From contig NZ_CP067136.1 of NCBI RefSeq assembly GCF_028553785.1, positions 3,346,501 to 3,410,500 on the forward strand: a stretch of DNA of 64,000 nt, given 5' to 3'. How positions within the stretch are numbered: position 1 is the first letter of the stretch; each line of letters begins with the position of its first letter. Shown piece by piece: positions 1-14,925 of this stretch. This stretch comes from Paracoccus fistulariae. GTDB taxonomy: Bacteria > Pseudomonadota > Alphaproteobacteria > Rhodobacterales > Rhodobacteraceae. The notes beneath the pieces are model-generated. The model saw only the letters and a program-made list of their open reading frames with translations. It was not told the origin of the DNA and ran no database searches. The position numbers were made by a program, and so were the translations under genes.

Positions 1-729
1 CACGGATTTGAAATTCATCGGCGGATCGCTGAACACCCGCGCGGTGGTGGCGTCCTGTGGCGCGCGATAGACCTGCGGCGTGGGGCCGAATTGCGTCACG
101 CGGCCTTCCCACAGCGTCGCGGTATTACCGCCCAGCAGCAATGCCTCTTCGGGTTCGGTGGTGGCATAGACGAAGATCGCGCCGGATTCTTCGAAAATGC
201 GCGGAATTTCGGCGCGCAATTCCTCGCGCAGCTTGTAGTCCAGATTGGCCAGAGGTTCGTCCAGCAGGACCAGTCCGGCACCCTTGACCAATGCCCGCGC
301 CAGGGCGCAGCGCTGTTGTTGCCCGCCCGAAAGCTCCAGCGGTTTGCGCTGCAGCATCGGCGACAGGCGCATCATTTCGGCCGTTTCACGCACGCGGCGG
401 TCGATCTCGGCCCGGTCAACGCCCATCAGCCGCAGGGGCGAGGCGATATTGTCGTACACGCTCATCGAGGGGTAGTTGATGAACTGCTGATAGACCATCG
501 CGACCTTGCGGTCCTGCACCCGCTGGTCGGTCACATCCTGACCGTTCCAGAACACCCGGCCCTGCGTCGGCCGGTCCAGCCCCGCCATCAGCCGCATGAT
601 GGTGGTCTTGCCCGCCAGCGTCGGTCCCAGAAGCACGTTCATGCTGCCGGCCTGCAGCGTCAGATCGGTCGGATGGATATGCACCCGGCCGCCCACGGAT
701 TTCGATATGCCGCGCAGGTCAAGCGTCAT
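1..729 (-). CDS. glpS: Glycerol ABC transporter ATP-binding protein, GlpS-like (3' part outside window)
   Basis: ATPase subunit of a carbohydrate-uptake (CUT1/MalK-like) ABC importer; it powers uptake from the cytoplasmic side of the membrane. The 243 visible residues carry Walker A GPTLAGKTT (35-43), the Q-loop region YQQFINYP (80-87), signature LSGGQQQR (133-140) and Walker B LVLLDEP (153-159). The LGPTLAGKT form of Walker A together with YQQFINYP and YATTEPEEALLLGGNTA is what I recall from the rhizobial glycerol transporter subunit GlpS rather than UgpC or MalK. GlpS is about 360 residues, so the C-terminal regulatory domain lies before base 1. It is the first gene on its strand and is transcribed divergently from the glycogen block. 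The start at 729 overlaps the stop of an eight-codon reading frame. Confidence 0.85.
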   Translation of the reverse strand, partial: MTLDLRGISKSVGGRVHIHPTDLTLQAGSMNVLLGPTLAGKTTIMRLMAGLDRPTQGRVFWNGQDVTDQRVQDRKVAMVYQQFINYPSMSVYDNIASPLRLMGVDRAEIDRRVRETAEMMRLSPMLQRKPLELSGGQQQRCALARALVKGAGLVLLDEPLANLDYKLREELRAEIPRIFEESGAIFVYATTEPEEALLLGGNTATLWEGRVTQFGPTPQVYRAPQDATTARVFSDPPMNFKSV

Positions 730-752
730 GCAGCGGTTTCCATCTTCGTCAT
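726..752 (-). promoter_or_regulatory. Eight-codon upstream reading frame coupled to glpS
   Basis: On the minus strand an ATG at 752 opens a frame of eight codons that ends in TGA at 728-726, overlapping the glpS ATG (729-727) as ATGA. A purine-rich ribosome site (AGGGAGA) lies a few bases before the small frame, and none as good lies directly before glpS. This arrangement would couple glpS translation to the mini-frame. The peptide would be MTKMETAA. Whether it is translated is inference. Confidence 0.35.
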
Positions 753-1147
753 CGGGTTCTCCCTGATCGCGCCCGGTGATGCGCGATGCTGCCCTGCTGG
801 CCCGCGAGAACATCGGCAATTTTCGGCATATTTTCCCCTCAAGCAGCGCCATCCGATCATGTCGCACGGCGATCTGTCAATGAGAACTTTTCGCGAATGC
901 GCGATTATATTCGTAATACGGTAAAACGCGCATCCAGATGACGCAAAGTTACTTTTGCGAAAATTCGGGTGATCGGCATGAATTTTCGTTCAGTGCAGGC
1001 CGCTGGGCTCTTCACGTATCGCCGATGGTGCCGATCCCTACCGGCAATTCACATTCATTAACGCTTTCGCCTTGCCGCCACGTTATGTCTGCGCGATAGG
1101 TGGGTGTTAGGGCAAACAGTAACGATTCGACCTCGTCAGGAGTATTT
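753..1147. promoter_or_regulatory. Divergent control region between glpS and the glycogen block, with TTTTCG-type repeats
   Basis: This 395-base stretch has no supportable gene. It must hold the promoters of glpS (minus) and of the alpha-glucosidase/glg block (plus). Between about 885 and 992 there are repeated TTTTCG/GCGAAA words: ACTTTTCGCGAA near 886, ACTTTTGCGAAA near 951 followed at once by ATTCGG, and AATTTTCGTTC near 981. Repeated TTTCG-like half-sites fit a DeoR-family repressor such as GlpR, the usual glp regulator, but that link is inference. No convincing -35/-10 pair could be picked by eye. Confidence 0.35.
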
Positions 1148-2758
1148 ATGACAGAAACGGCCGTAGATCGCGACTGGTGGCGGGGATCGGTAACATATCA
1201 GGTCTATCCGCGATCATTCATGGATTCCAATGATGACGGGATCGGCGATCTGAAAGGCATTACCGACCGGCTGGACTATATCGCCTCGCTGGGCGTTGAT
1301 GCGATCTGGCTGTCGCCCTTTTTCACCTCGCCGATGAAAGACATGGGATATGACGTGTCGGATTATACCGATGTCGATCCGGTCTTTGGCGATCTGGCCG
1401 ATTTCGATGCGCTGGTGGCCCGCGCGCATGAACTGGGGCTGAAGGTCATCATTGATCAGGTGATCTCGCATTCCTCGGACCAGCACCCGTTTTTCGAGGA
1501 AAGCCGTTCCTCGCGCGACAATGACAAGGCCGACTGGTATGTCTGGGCCGATCCACGGCCCGATGGCACCCCGCCCAATAACTGGCTGTCGATCTTTGGC
1601 GGCTCTTCCTGGGAATGGGATACGCGTCGGCGGCAATATTACCTGCATAATTTCCTGAAAGAGCAGCCGGACTGGAATTTCCACAATCCCCGCGTTCAGG
1701 ATTACCTGCTGGATCAGATGCGCTTCTGGCTAGAGCGTGGCGTGGACGGGTTCCGGCTGGATACGGTCAATTTCTATTTCCACGACAAATTGCTGCGCGA
1801 CAACGCCGCCAACCCGCTGCCCTGGGCGCAGGATGCCGTGCGCCCCTTCGAGATGCAGTTCTGCCTGTTTTCCAAGAACCAGCCCGAAAATCTGGATTTT
1901 CTGGAGCGTCTGCGCGCCCTGATGGATGAATTCGACGCCCGCACCACCGTGGGCGAGGTCGGTGACAGCCATATGGCGATCCGGCTGATGGGCGAATATA
2001 CCAGCGGCAAGCGGCTGCACATGGCCTATTCCTTCGAGATGTTGGGCCCGGATTTCACCGCCAGCCATTTCCGCAGCCGCATTCAGGCCTTTTTCAGCGG
2101 CGCGCCGGACGGGTGGCCCTGCTGGGCGTTTTCCAACCATGACGTGCCGCGCCATGTCGGGCGCTGGCTGCCCCATGCGGCGGATCAGGACGACCTGGCC
2201 CGGCAGGCCGCCGCCATGCTGCTGAGCTTTGAAGGCTCGGTCTGCCTGTATCAGGGCGAGGAACTTGGGCAGGTCGATACCGAGCTGACATTCGAGGAAC
2301 TGACGGATCCCGATGGCATCACCTTCTGGCCCGAATACAAGGGCCGTGACGGCTGCCGCACGCCGATGGCCTGGGACAGCGCGGCACGCAATGGCGGGTT
2401 TTCGGGCGCCGACACGACCTGGCTGCCGGTCAAGGCGCCGCAACAGGAACGCGCGGCCTCGGTTCAGGAAGACGACCCGGACAGCGTTCTGAATTTCTAT
2501 CGCCGGATGCTGGCCCTGCGGAAATCCGAACCGGATCTTCGCGACGGCGCGATCCACTTTCTGGACCTGCCCGAACCAATCCTGGGCTATCGTCGCGGCG
2601 AGGATTTCATCTGCCTGTTCAACCTGTCCGCGGACGAGGTTGTGGCGCCGCTGAACGGCAGGGTCCTGCCGGTGTTGACGCAGGCCGCAGATATCTTTGA
2701 TGATGAAGTCAGGCTTGGGCCGAATGGGTTCGTGATCGCCCGGATGTCGGGGGACTAG
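1148..2758 (+). CDS. Alpha-glucosidase, GH13 family
   Basis: Retaining alpha-glucosidase of the GH13 family (AglA/oligo-1,6-glucosidase-like), 536 residues, hydrolysing terminal alpha-glucosidic bonds of short glucans. It opens with WWRGSVTYQVYPRSF and has the GH13 catalytic set: nucleophile D205 in GFRLDTV, acid/base E270 in VGEVGD, and D332 in SNHDVPRH. No signal peptide is seen, so it is cytoplasmic. I chose the ATG at 1148 because AGGAG at 1138-1142 sits just before it; an in-frame GTG at 1100 gives an unconvincing extension. It lies 88 bases before glgB on the same strand, which suggests it handles maltodextrins released from glycogen or taken up from outside. Substrate choice (maltose, isomaltose or sucrose isomers) cannot be told. 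Confidence 0.88.
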   Translation: MTETAVDRDWWRGSVTYQVYPRSFMDSNDDGIGDLKGITDRLDYIASLGVDAIWLSPFFTSPMKDMGYDVSDYTDVDPVFGDLADFDALVARAHELGLKVIIDQVISHSSDQHPFFEESRSSRDNDKADWYVWADPRPDGTPPNNWLSIFGGSSWEWDTRRRQYYLHNFLKEQPDWNFHNPRVQDYLLDQMRFWLERGVDGFRLDTVNFYFHDKLLRDNAANPLPWAQDAVRPFEMQFCLFSKNQPENLDFLERLRALMDEFDARTTVGEVGDSHMAIRLMGEYTSGKRLHMAYSFEMLGPDFTASHFRSRIQAFFSGAPDGWPCWAFSNHDVPRHVGRWLPHAADQDDLARQAAAMLLSFEGSVCLYQGEELGQVDTELTFEELTDPDGITFWPEYKGRDGCRTPMAWDSAARNGGFSGADTTWLPVKAPQQERAASVQEDDPDSVLNFYRRMLALRKSEPDLRDGAIHFLDLPEPILGYRRGEDFICLFNLSADEVVAPLNGRVLPVLTQAADIFDDEVRLGPNGFVIARMSGD

Positions 2759-2846
2759 GGCGGATGCGCGAGGGGTCGCAGGATATGCCGCCGGATCGCG
2801 CCGCGAATGACATTGGCTTTTTGCAGCCTGTGGGAAAGGATGATTC

Positions 2847-5030
<2,184 letters not shown>

Positions 5031-5069
5031 TTATTGACGCGGCGCGTCAGGAAAAAGGGGGAATTGCGA

Positions 5070-6329
5070 ATGGTGGATGACAGAAGGCTTGGCCAGCGGT
5101 CGATGGCGTTTGTCCTGGCGGGGGGGCGTGGCTCTCGTCTGAAGGAACTGACCGACAGACGTGTGAAACCTGCCGTCTATTTCGGCGGCAAGGCCCGGAT
5201 CATCGATTTCGCGCTGTCCAATGCCATGAATTCCGGCATCCGCAAGATGGCCGTCGCCACCCAGTACAAGGCGCATAGCCTGATCCGGCATTGCCAGCGC
5301 GGCTGGAACTTCTTCCGGGCCGAGCGGAACGAGTTTCTGGACATCCTGCCCGCCAGCCAGCGGATGGGTGAGGAAAACTGGTATCGCGGCACCGCCGATG
5401 CGGTCACGCAGAATATCGACATCGTGGACAGCTATGGCGTCGATTACATCGTCATTCTGGCCGGCGATCACATCTACAAGATGGATTACGAGATGATGAT
5501 CCGTCAGCATGTGACCGAGGGCGCGGATGTCACCGTCGGCTGCCTGACCGTGCCGCGGATGGAGGCTACGGCCTTTGGCGTCATGGCCACCGATGCCGAT
5601 GGGCGGATCACCTCTTTCCTGGAAAAACCCGCTGATCCGCCGGGCATTCCGGGCGATCCCGACAAGGCGCTGGCCTCGATGGGGATTTATGTCTTCAACT
5701 GGAAATTCCTGCGCGAATTGCTGCTGAAGGATGCGCAGGACCCGAATTCATCGCATGATTTCGGCAATGACCTGATCCCCGAGATCGTCCAGAACGGCAA
5801 GGCCATCGCCCACCGTTTCGACGATTCCTGCGTGCGCGCGCCCGGCGCCGATGTCTATTGGCGCGACGTGGGTACGGTCGATGCCTTCTGGCAGGCCAAT
5901 ATCGACCTGTCGAACTTCACCCCCGAACTGGATCTTTGGGATCGCAGCTGGCCGATCTGGACCTATTCCGAAAGCGTGCCGCCCGCGAAATTCATCCATG
6001 ACGAGGCCGACCGGCGCGGGGTGGCGATTTCCTCGATGGTGTCGGGGGGCTGCATCATCTCGGGGACCGAGGTGCGCAATTCGCTGCTGTTCACGAATGT
6101 GCATACCAACTCTTACGCGGTGCTGGATCATGCCGTGGTGCTGCCAAGGGTGGTCGTCAACCGCTCGGCCCGGCTGCGCCGCTGCGTGATCGACAGCGGG
6201 GTCGAGATCCCGGCAGGTCTGGTCGTGGGCGAAGATCATGCCGAGGACGCGAAATTCTTCCGCGTTTCCGAGCGGGGGGTCACGCTGATCACCCAGGACA
6301 TGGTCGACAGGTGGAGCGCGGCGCGGTAA
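5070..6329 (+). CDS. glgC: Glucose-1-phosphate adenylyltransferase (ADP-glucose pyrophosphorylase)
   Basis: GlgC (EC 2.7.7.27) makes ADP-glucose from ATP and glucose-1-phosphate, the committed and usually allosterically controlled step of glycogen synthesis. The protein is 419 residues and shows the nucleotide-binding [15 protein letters not shown] near the N-terminus, the substrate lysine region [12 protein letters not shown] and GTADAVTQN, and a C-terminal left-handed beta-helix region. I chose the ATG at 5070 because AGGAAAAAGGGG precedes it; a TTG at 5034 would add twelve residues but has no ribosome site. The stop TAA shares its last base with the glgA start (TAATG). Confidence 0.96.
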   Translation: MVDDRRLGQRSMAFVLAGGRGSRLKELTDRRVKPAVYFGGKARIIDFALSNAMNSGIRKMAVATQYKAHSLIRHCQRGWNFFRAERNEFLDILPASQRMGEENWYRGTADAVTQNIDIVDSYGVDYIVILAGDHIYKMDYEMMIRQHVTEGADVTVGCLTVPRMEATAFGVMATDADGRITSFLEKPADPPGIPGDPDKALASMGIYVFNWKFLRELLLKDAQDPNSSHDFGNDLIPEIVQNGKAIAHRFDDSCVRAPGADVYWRDVGTVDAFWQANIDLSNFTPELDLWDRSWPIWTYSESVPPAKFIHDEADRRGVAISSMVSGGCIISGTEVRNSLLFTNVHTNSYAVLDHAVVLPRVVVNRSARLRRCVIDSGVEIPAGLVVGEDHAEDAKFFRVSERGVTLITQDMVDRWSAAR

Positions 6330-7749
6330 TGCAGGTTCTTTCGGTCACATCGGAATGCGTGCCGCTGATCAAGACGGGCGGCCTGGCCGATGTGGCCGGG
6401 GCGCTGCCCGGCGCGCTGGCGCCATTTGGCGTCACCATGCGGACCCTGCTGCCGGGATATCCGGTGGTCATGGGGATGGTGAAGGATGCCAGACCCGTCG
6501 CCCGGTTCGACAATTGTTTCGGCGGACCTGCTGACCTGTTGGCCGCCACCGTCGCAGGGCTGGATCTGCTGATCCTGGATGCGCCGCATCTGTATGACCG
6601 GCCCGCAGGCCCGTATCTGAACCAGTCCGGTGTGGATTGGGTGGATAACCCGGAACGCTTTGCCGCGCTGAGCTGGGCGGCCTCGGAAATCGCGAATGGC
6701 GCCATCAAGGATTGGCAGCCCGATCTGGTCCATGCGCATGACTGGCAGGGCGGTCTGGCGCCCTATTACATCGCGCGATCGGGCGCGGCCGGGCGGGTGC
6801 GGACCGTTCTGACCATCCATAACATCGCCTTTCAGGGGCTGGCACCGGCCTCGAAAATCGCGGCGCTCAGGCTGGATCCTGCGGATTTCCATGCCGATGC
6901 GCTGGAATATTGGGGGCAGATCAGCGCGCTGAAGGCGGGGCTGGTCTTTGCCGACAAGCTGACGACCGTGTCGCCCACCTATGCCGAAGAGCTGATGACA
7001 CCCGAATTCGGCATGGGTCTGCAGGGCGTGCTGCGGGATCGGCGCGCCGATTTCACCGGCATCCTGAACGGGATCGATGATGAGGTCTGGTCGCCCGCAT
7101 CGGATGCCGAGGTCAAGACCTACAAGGCGCCCAAGGGCAAAGGCCCCAACAAGCAACGCCTGCGCGAGGAATTCGGTCTGGCCGAGGCCGGGGGGCCGCT
7201 TTGCGTGGTCGTGTCGCGCCTGACCGAACAGAAGGGGCTGGATCTGCTGTTGCAGGCCTTGCCGACGCTGATCGGGCGCGGTGGCCAACTGGCTCTGCTG
7301 GGATCGGGCGATCCTTGGCTGGAGGACGCCTTTCGCCGGGCCGCGGGGCCGAATGTCGGCATCCGCATCGGCTATGACGAGGCGCTGTCGCATCGCATGA
7401 TCGCGGGCGGGGATGCGATCCTTGTGCCGTCGCGCTTTGAACCCTGCGGGCTGACGCAGCTTTACGGCCTGCGCTATGGCACCCTGCCGCTGGTGGCGCT
7501 GACCGGGGGGCTGGCGGATACGGTCATCCCCGCCACGCCTGCCAGCATCGGCGCGCAGGTGGCCACGGGGGTTCAGTTCTATCCTGTCAGCGCCGAGGCG
7601 CTGAGCAATGCGCTGAACAAGCTGTGCGACCTTTACGAACAGCCCGAAAGCTGGGCAAAGATGCAGCGGAATGCTATGGGGCAGGCCGTGGGCTGGGATC
7701 AATCCGCGGCCCGCTATGCAGCCCTCTATGACTCGCTGATGACGAAGAG

Positions 7750-7753
<4 letters not shown>
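6329..7753 (+). CDS. glgA: Glycogen synthase (ADP-glucose type)
   Basis: GlgA (EC 2.4.1.21, GT5) extends alpha-1,4-glucan chains from ADP-glucose. The 474-residue protein has the family hallmark KTGGLADVAG starting at K15, HDWQGG in the middle of the N-terminal Rossmann domain, SRLTEQKGLDL at the start of the second domain, and PSRFEPCGLTQLYGLRYGT for the ADP-glucose site. The ATG at 6329 overlaps the glgC stop; a GTG at 6311 lies further inside glgC. The end overlaps the glgX start as ATGA, so glgC, glgA and glgX are translationally linked. Confidence 0.97.
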
Positions 7754-11516
<3,763 letters not shown>

Positions 11517-11555
11517 CCTTTGGGCAGGCAGGGATTTCGCCATTGCCAGCCCGCC

Positions 11556-11578
11556 GTCCCCGGGATATGTCCGGGGAC
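11556..11578 (+). terminator. Possible terminator after pgm
   Basis: A perfect eight-base stem (GTCCCCGG / CCGGGGAC) with a seven-base loop lies 40 bases after the pgm stop. There is no immediate T run (the first TTTT is 13 bases on), so it may act as a weak or Rho-assisted terminator. Confidence 0.45.
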
Positions 11579-11589
11579 AGGCAACAGCA

Positions 11590-11606
11590 GTTTTGATAAT
11601 CAAAAC
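11590..11606. promoter_or_regulatory. Perfect palindrome in the promoter region of the molybdenum hydroxylase operon
   Basis: GTTTTGAT-A-ATCAAAAC is a perfect 8+1+8 dyad, followed at 11609-11624 by a second dyad GTTTA-N6-TAAAC. Both lie in an AT-rich patch 95-130 bases before iorA, the only non-coding space before this five-gene operon. This looks like a dimeric regulator's operator. It is not an FNR box, whose half-sites TTGAT and ATCAA are four bases apart; here the gap is one base. The cognate regulator is not in the window. Confidence 0.45.
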
Positions 11607-11718
11607 CGTTTAGTTTTATAAACTTACGGCAATCCCCGAATTCGGTCCTGGCCAATGCCACTTGACGCGAACGGGGGATCGGCCATCATGACAGAACACC
11701 CAGCTAGAGAGGCCAGGT

Positions 11719-12177
11719 ATGACCAGTTTCACTGTGAACGGTCGGGATGTCGATCTCGACCTTGATCCCGATACTCCCCTTCTTTGGGCCCTGCGCGACG
11801 AGTTGCGCCTGACCGGCACCAAATTCGGCTGCGGCGTCGCGCAATGCGGTGCCTGCACGGTCATGGTTGACGGAATGCCGCGCCGGTCCTGCGTCACCCC
11901 GATCTCGATGGTCGAGGGCGGCGAGGTGACGACCATCGAAGGCATGGAAGGCCCCGAAGTCAAAGCCGTTCAGGCCGCGTGGGAGGCGATTGACGTGCCC
12001 CAATGCGGCTGGTGCCAGTCGGGTCAGGTGATGTCGGCCACCGCATTGCTGCAGATGGTGCCCAATCCCACCGATGAGGACATCAACAACGCCATGGCCG
12101 GGAATGTCTGCCGCTGCGCGACCTATGTCCGCATCCGTCAGGCGATCCACGACGCCGCCAAGACGCTGGAGGGTTAA
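11719..12177 (+). CDS. iorA: Isoquinoline 1-oxidoreductase-type 2Fe-2S subunit
   Basis: Small electron-transfer subunit of a xanthine dehydrogenase-family molybdenum hydroxylase, 152 residues. It binds two [2Fe-2S] clusters: the plant-ferredoxin type through C38, C43, C46 and C58 (CGVAQCGACTV and following), and the helical domain through CGWCQSGQ and NVCRCATYVRI. This protein lacks a FAD domain, as expected for the IorAB/aldehyde dehydrogenase type that passes electrons to a cytochrome. It is followed three bases later by the large subunit. It has no signal peptide and would be exported together with its Tat-bearing partner. The true substrate is unknown. Confidence 0.85.
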   Translation: MTSFTVNGRDVDLDLDPDTPLLWALRDELRLTGTKFGCGVAQCGACTVMVDGMPRRSCVTPISMVEGGEVTTIEGMEGPEVKAVQAAWEAIDVPQCGWCQSGQVMSATALLQMVPNPTDEDINNAMAGNVCRCATYVRIRQAIHDAAKTLEG

Positions 12178-12180
12178 GCG

Positions 12181-14328
12181 ATGACTGCGATGCACACCAC
12201 CCGCCGTGGCTTTCTGGCAGGCAGCGCCGGGCTGATGCTGGCCCTGACGCTGCCGCTGCCCAAAGCGCGCGCGCAGCAGGCCGCGGCCGAGCCTTTCGCG
12301 CCGAACGCCTTTATCCGCATCGGCACGGATGACACCGTGACCGTGATGATCAAGCATCTGGAAATGGGGCAGGGGCCCTATACCGGCCTGTCCACATTGG
12401 TGGCCGAGGAACTGGATGCGGATTGGTCGCAGATGCGGGCCGAGGGCGCACCGGCGAACGCGGAACTCTATAACAACCTTGCCTTCGGGCCGATGCAGGG
12501 TACCGGCGGATCGACCGCCATCGCCAACAGCTATATCCAGATGCGCAAGGCAGGTGCCGCCGCGCGGGCCATGCTGGTTGCGGCCGCCGCGCAGGAATGG
12601 GGCGTCCCGGCCGAGGAAATCACCGTGAAGGCGGGCGTGATCTCGCATGAGGGATCGGGCAACTCCTCGGGCTTCGGTGCGCTGAGCCAGCTGGCCGCAA
12701 GCCAGACGGTGCCGGAAGATCCGCCGCTGAAAGAGGCCAAGGATTTCGTGCTGATCGGCACCGACCTGCCCAAGCTGGATACGGCGGCCAAGACGACCGG
12801 CAAGGCCGAATTCACCATGGATATCTTCCGCGACGGCATGTTGACCGTGGTGGTGGCCCATCCGCCGAAATTCGGTGCCACGGTTGCCAGCTTCGACGAC
12901 AGCGCCGCGCTGCAGGTTTCGGGCGTTGAAATGGTGCGCCAGATCCCGTCAGGCGTGGCGGTCTATGCCACCAACACCTATGCCGCGATGAAAGGGCGCG
13001 ATGCGCTGAGCGTGGAATGGGACGACAGCGCCGCCGAAACCCGCAGCTCCGCCGAGATGTTCGAGGAATATGCCCAGGCCCTGGCCGAAGGCGGCCAGAC
13101 CGTCGAAGAGCACGAGGATATCGCCGTTCTGGACGATGCCGCCCAGGTGCTGGAGGCCGAATACCGCTTTCCCTATCTGGCTCATGCACCGCTTGAGCCG
13201 CTTGATGCGGTGATTGAGGTCAAAGAGGGCAAGGCCGAGATGTGGTATGGCTGCCAGTTCCCGACGCTCGATCACATGACGGTGGCGCAGGTTCTGGAGA
13301 TGCCTCAAGAGGATGTTCGCATCAATGTGCTGATGGCGGGCGGCTCTTTCGGGCGCCGCGCGCAGGGCACGTCGCATCTGGCCGCCGAAGCCGCCGCGAT
13401 CGCCAAGGCGGCGGGTCGCGATGGCGCCTTCAAGCTGGTCTGGACGCGGGAAGATGACGTGAAGGGCGGCTATTACCGTCCGATGACCATCCACAAGCTG
13501 CGGGCCGGGCTGGATGCCGATGGCAATATCATCGGCTGGGAAAACATCGTCGCCAATCAGTCCATCCTGATGGGCTCGGCGATGGAGGGCATGTTGCAGG
13601 GTGGCCCCGATACGACCTCTTACGAAGGTTCGTCCGGCCTGCCCTATAACCTTGGTGCAAAGCGCATCGGCTGGGCGCGGATGCAAAGCCCGGTCAGCGT
13701 GCTGTGGTGGCGGTCGGTCGGTCACACCCATACCGGCTATGCGGTCGAGGCCTTTCTGGATGAGGTGCTGGAGGCTGCGGGCAAGGATCCGGTGCAGGGC
13801 CGTCTGGACCTGCTTCCCGAGAGCGAAACCCGCGTGCGCGGCGTGATCGAGAAGGTGGCCGAGATCTCGGGCTGGAACGGCACGACGCGCGACGGCAAGG
13901 GCTATGGCGTCGCCTATGTCAAAAGCTTCGGCACGCATGTCGCCCAGGTGGTCGAGCTTGAGGATCGCGGCGGCGTGCCGCATCTGACCAAGGTGTGGTG
14001 CGCCGTGGATTGCGGCGTGGCCGTCAATCCCAACGTGATCCGCGCGCAGATGGAAGGCGGCATCGGTTTCGCCCTGGGCACGGCCCTGCATGACCGCATC
14101 ACCTTTGCCCCCGGCGGCGAGGTGCAGCAGTCCAACTATCACAACTATCCCATGCTGCGGATCGGTGAGATGCCCGAGGTTGAAGTCGCGATCATCCAAA
14201 GCGATGCCGACCCGACCGGGGTGGGTGAGCCGGGCGTGCCGCCTCTGGCCCCGGCCATGGCCAATGCATGGCGTGCGCTAACCGGAAACAAACAATATGA
14301 GCTGCCCTTCAGCGGAGTAACATCATGA
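12181..14328 (+). CDS. iorB: Isoquinoline 1-oxidoreductase-type molybdopterin subunit, Tat-exported
   Basis: Large catalytic subunit of a periplasmic molybdenum hydroxylase, 715 residues, binding molybdopterin cytosine dinucleotide in this family. The N-terminus TTRRGFLAGSAGLMLAL is a twin-arginine signal (R8-R9), with a likely cleavage after ARA near residue 31. Further on are the cofactor-binding stretches MGQGPYTGLSTLVAEEL, GTGGST, GGSFGRR and the C-terminal GVGEPGVPPLAPAMANA, which carries the catalytic glutamate motif GEPGVPP. Sequences of this type are called isoquinoline 1-oxidoreductase beta, but many act on aldehydes or other N-heterocycles. It ends in an ATGA overlap with the cytochrome gene. 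Confidence 0.87.
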   Translation: MTAMHTTRRGFLAGSAGLMLALTLPLPKARAQQAAAEPFAPNAFIRIGTDDTVTVMIKHLEMGQGPYTGLSTLVAEELDADWSQMRAEGAPANAELYNNLAFGPMQGTGGSTAIANSYIQMRKAGAAARAMLVAAAAQEWGVPAEEITVKAGVISHEGSGNSSGFGALSQLAASQTVPEDPPLKEAKDFVLIGTDLPKLDTAAKTTGKAEFTMDIFRDGMLTVVVAHPPKFGATVASFDDSAALQVSGVEMVRQIPSGVAVYATNTYAAMKGRDALSVEWDDSAAETRSSAEMFEEYAQALAEGGQTVEEHEDIAVLDDAAQVLEAEYRFPYLAHAPLEPLDAVIEVKEGKAEMWYGCQFPTLDHMTVAQVLEMPQEDVRINVLMAGGSFGRRAQGTSHLAAEAAAIAKAAGRDGAFKLVWTREDDVKGGYYRPMTIHKLRAGLDADGNIIGWENIVANQSILMGSAMEGMLQGGPDTTSYEGSSGLPYNLGAKRIGWARMQSPVSVLWWRSVGHTHTGYAVEAFLDEVLEAAGKDPVQGRLDLLPESETRVRGVIEKVAEISGWNGTTRDGKGYGVAYVKSFGTHVAQVVELEDRGGVPHLTKVWCAVDCGVAVNPNVIRAQMEGGIGFALGTALHDRITFAPGGEVQQSNYHNYPMLRIGEMPEVEVAIIQSDADPTGVGEPGVPPLAPAMANAWRALTGNKQYELPFSGVTS

Positions 14329-14921
14329 AGCATATGGCCTTTATCCTTGGTGTCGCGCTGCTGGGCGCGGCGCCTGCCGCTGCGCAGGACACGCTGTCCG
14401 GCCCCGAGGCCTTTGCCGATATCGCGGATGAAGCCGAACGCTCTGCCGCGATCTTTCAAGAGATGGGCAAGGTGCTGACGGATGCGCGATGCGTGAACTG
14501 TCACCCGGTGACTGGCGGCCCGACGCAGGGCGACGATATGCGTCCGCATTCGCCGCCGGTCATCCGTGGCGATGCCGATTTCGGGGCGCCTGCGATGAAC
14601 TGCACCACCTGTCACAGCGGCCAGAATGTCGAATTCACCTCGGGTCAGGGCAGCATTCCGGGGCACGAGCCCTGGGTGCTGGCCCCGGTCGAAATGGGCT
14701 GGGCCGATGTGCCGTTGAGCGACATCTGCACCCAGATCAAGGATCCCGAACGCAATGGCGGCCGCGATCTTGAAGCCTTGTACGAGCATATGGCCGAAGA
14801 CGGCCTTGTCGGCTGGGCCTGGGATCCGGGGACAGGGCGGACACCTGCGCCCGGCTCGCAAGAGCTGCTGGGTCAGCTGACCCGCGCCTGGATCGATACC
14901 GGCGCGGCCTGTCCGAGCTGA
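14325..14921 (+). CDS. Periplasmic diheme c-type cytochrome, electron acceptor of the molybdenum hydroxylase
   Basis: A 198-residue secreted protein with a Sec signal (hydrophobic 4-19, cleavage near AAA-QD) and two heme c sites, CVNCH (56-60) and CTTCH (93-97). The gene overlaps iorB by four bases, so it is almost surely the electron acceptor that replaces the FAD subunit of cytosolic xanthine dehydrogenases and passes electrons towards the respiratory chain. It is not one of the short class I cytochromes; the region after residue 100 has no recognisable domain. Confidence 0.8.
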   Translation: MKHMAFILGVALLGAAPAAAQDTLSGPEAFADIADEAERSAAIFQEMGKVLTDARCVNCHPVTGGPTQGDDMRPHSPPVIRGDADFGAPAMNCTTCHSGQNVEFTSGQGSIPGHEPWVLAPVEMGWADVPLSDICTQIKDPERNGGRDLEALYEHMAEDGLVGWAWDPGTGRTPAPGSQELLGQLTRAWIDTGAACPS

Positions 14922-14925
14922 CCCC

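Noticed and set aside
1100..1147. GTG start giving a longer alpha-glucosidase
   Set aside because: The added residues do not resemble GH13 N-termini and AGGAG sits before the ATG at 1148.
5034..5069. TTG start for glgC
   Set aside because: No ribosome site, and the extension is not seen in the usual GlgC N-terminus; ATG at 5070 has a strong site.
11590..11606. FNR box upstream of iorA
   Set aside because: FNR half-sites TTGAT and ATCAA are four bases apart; here the spacing is one base.
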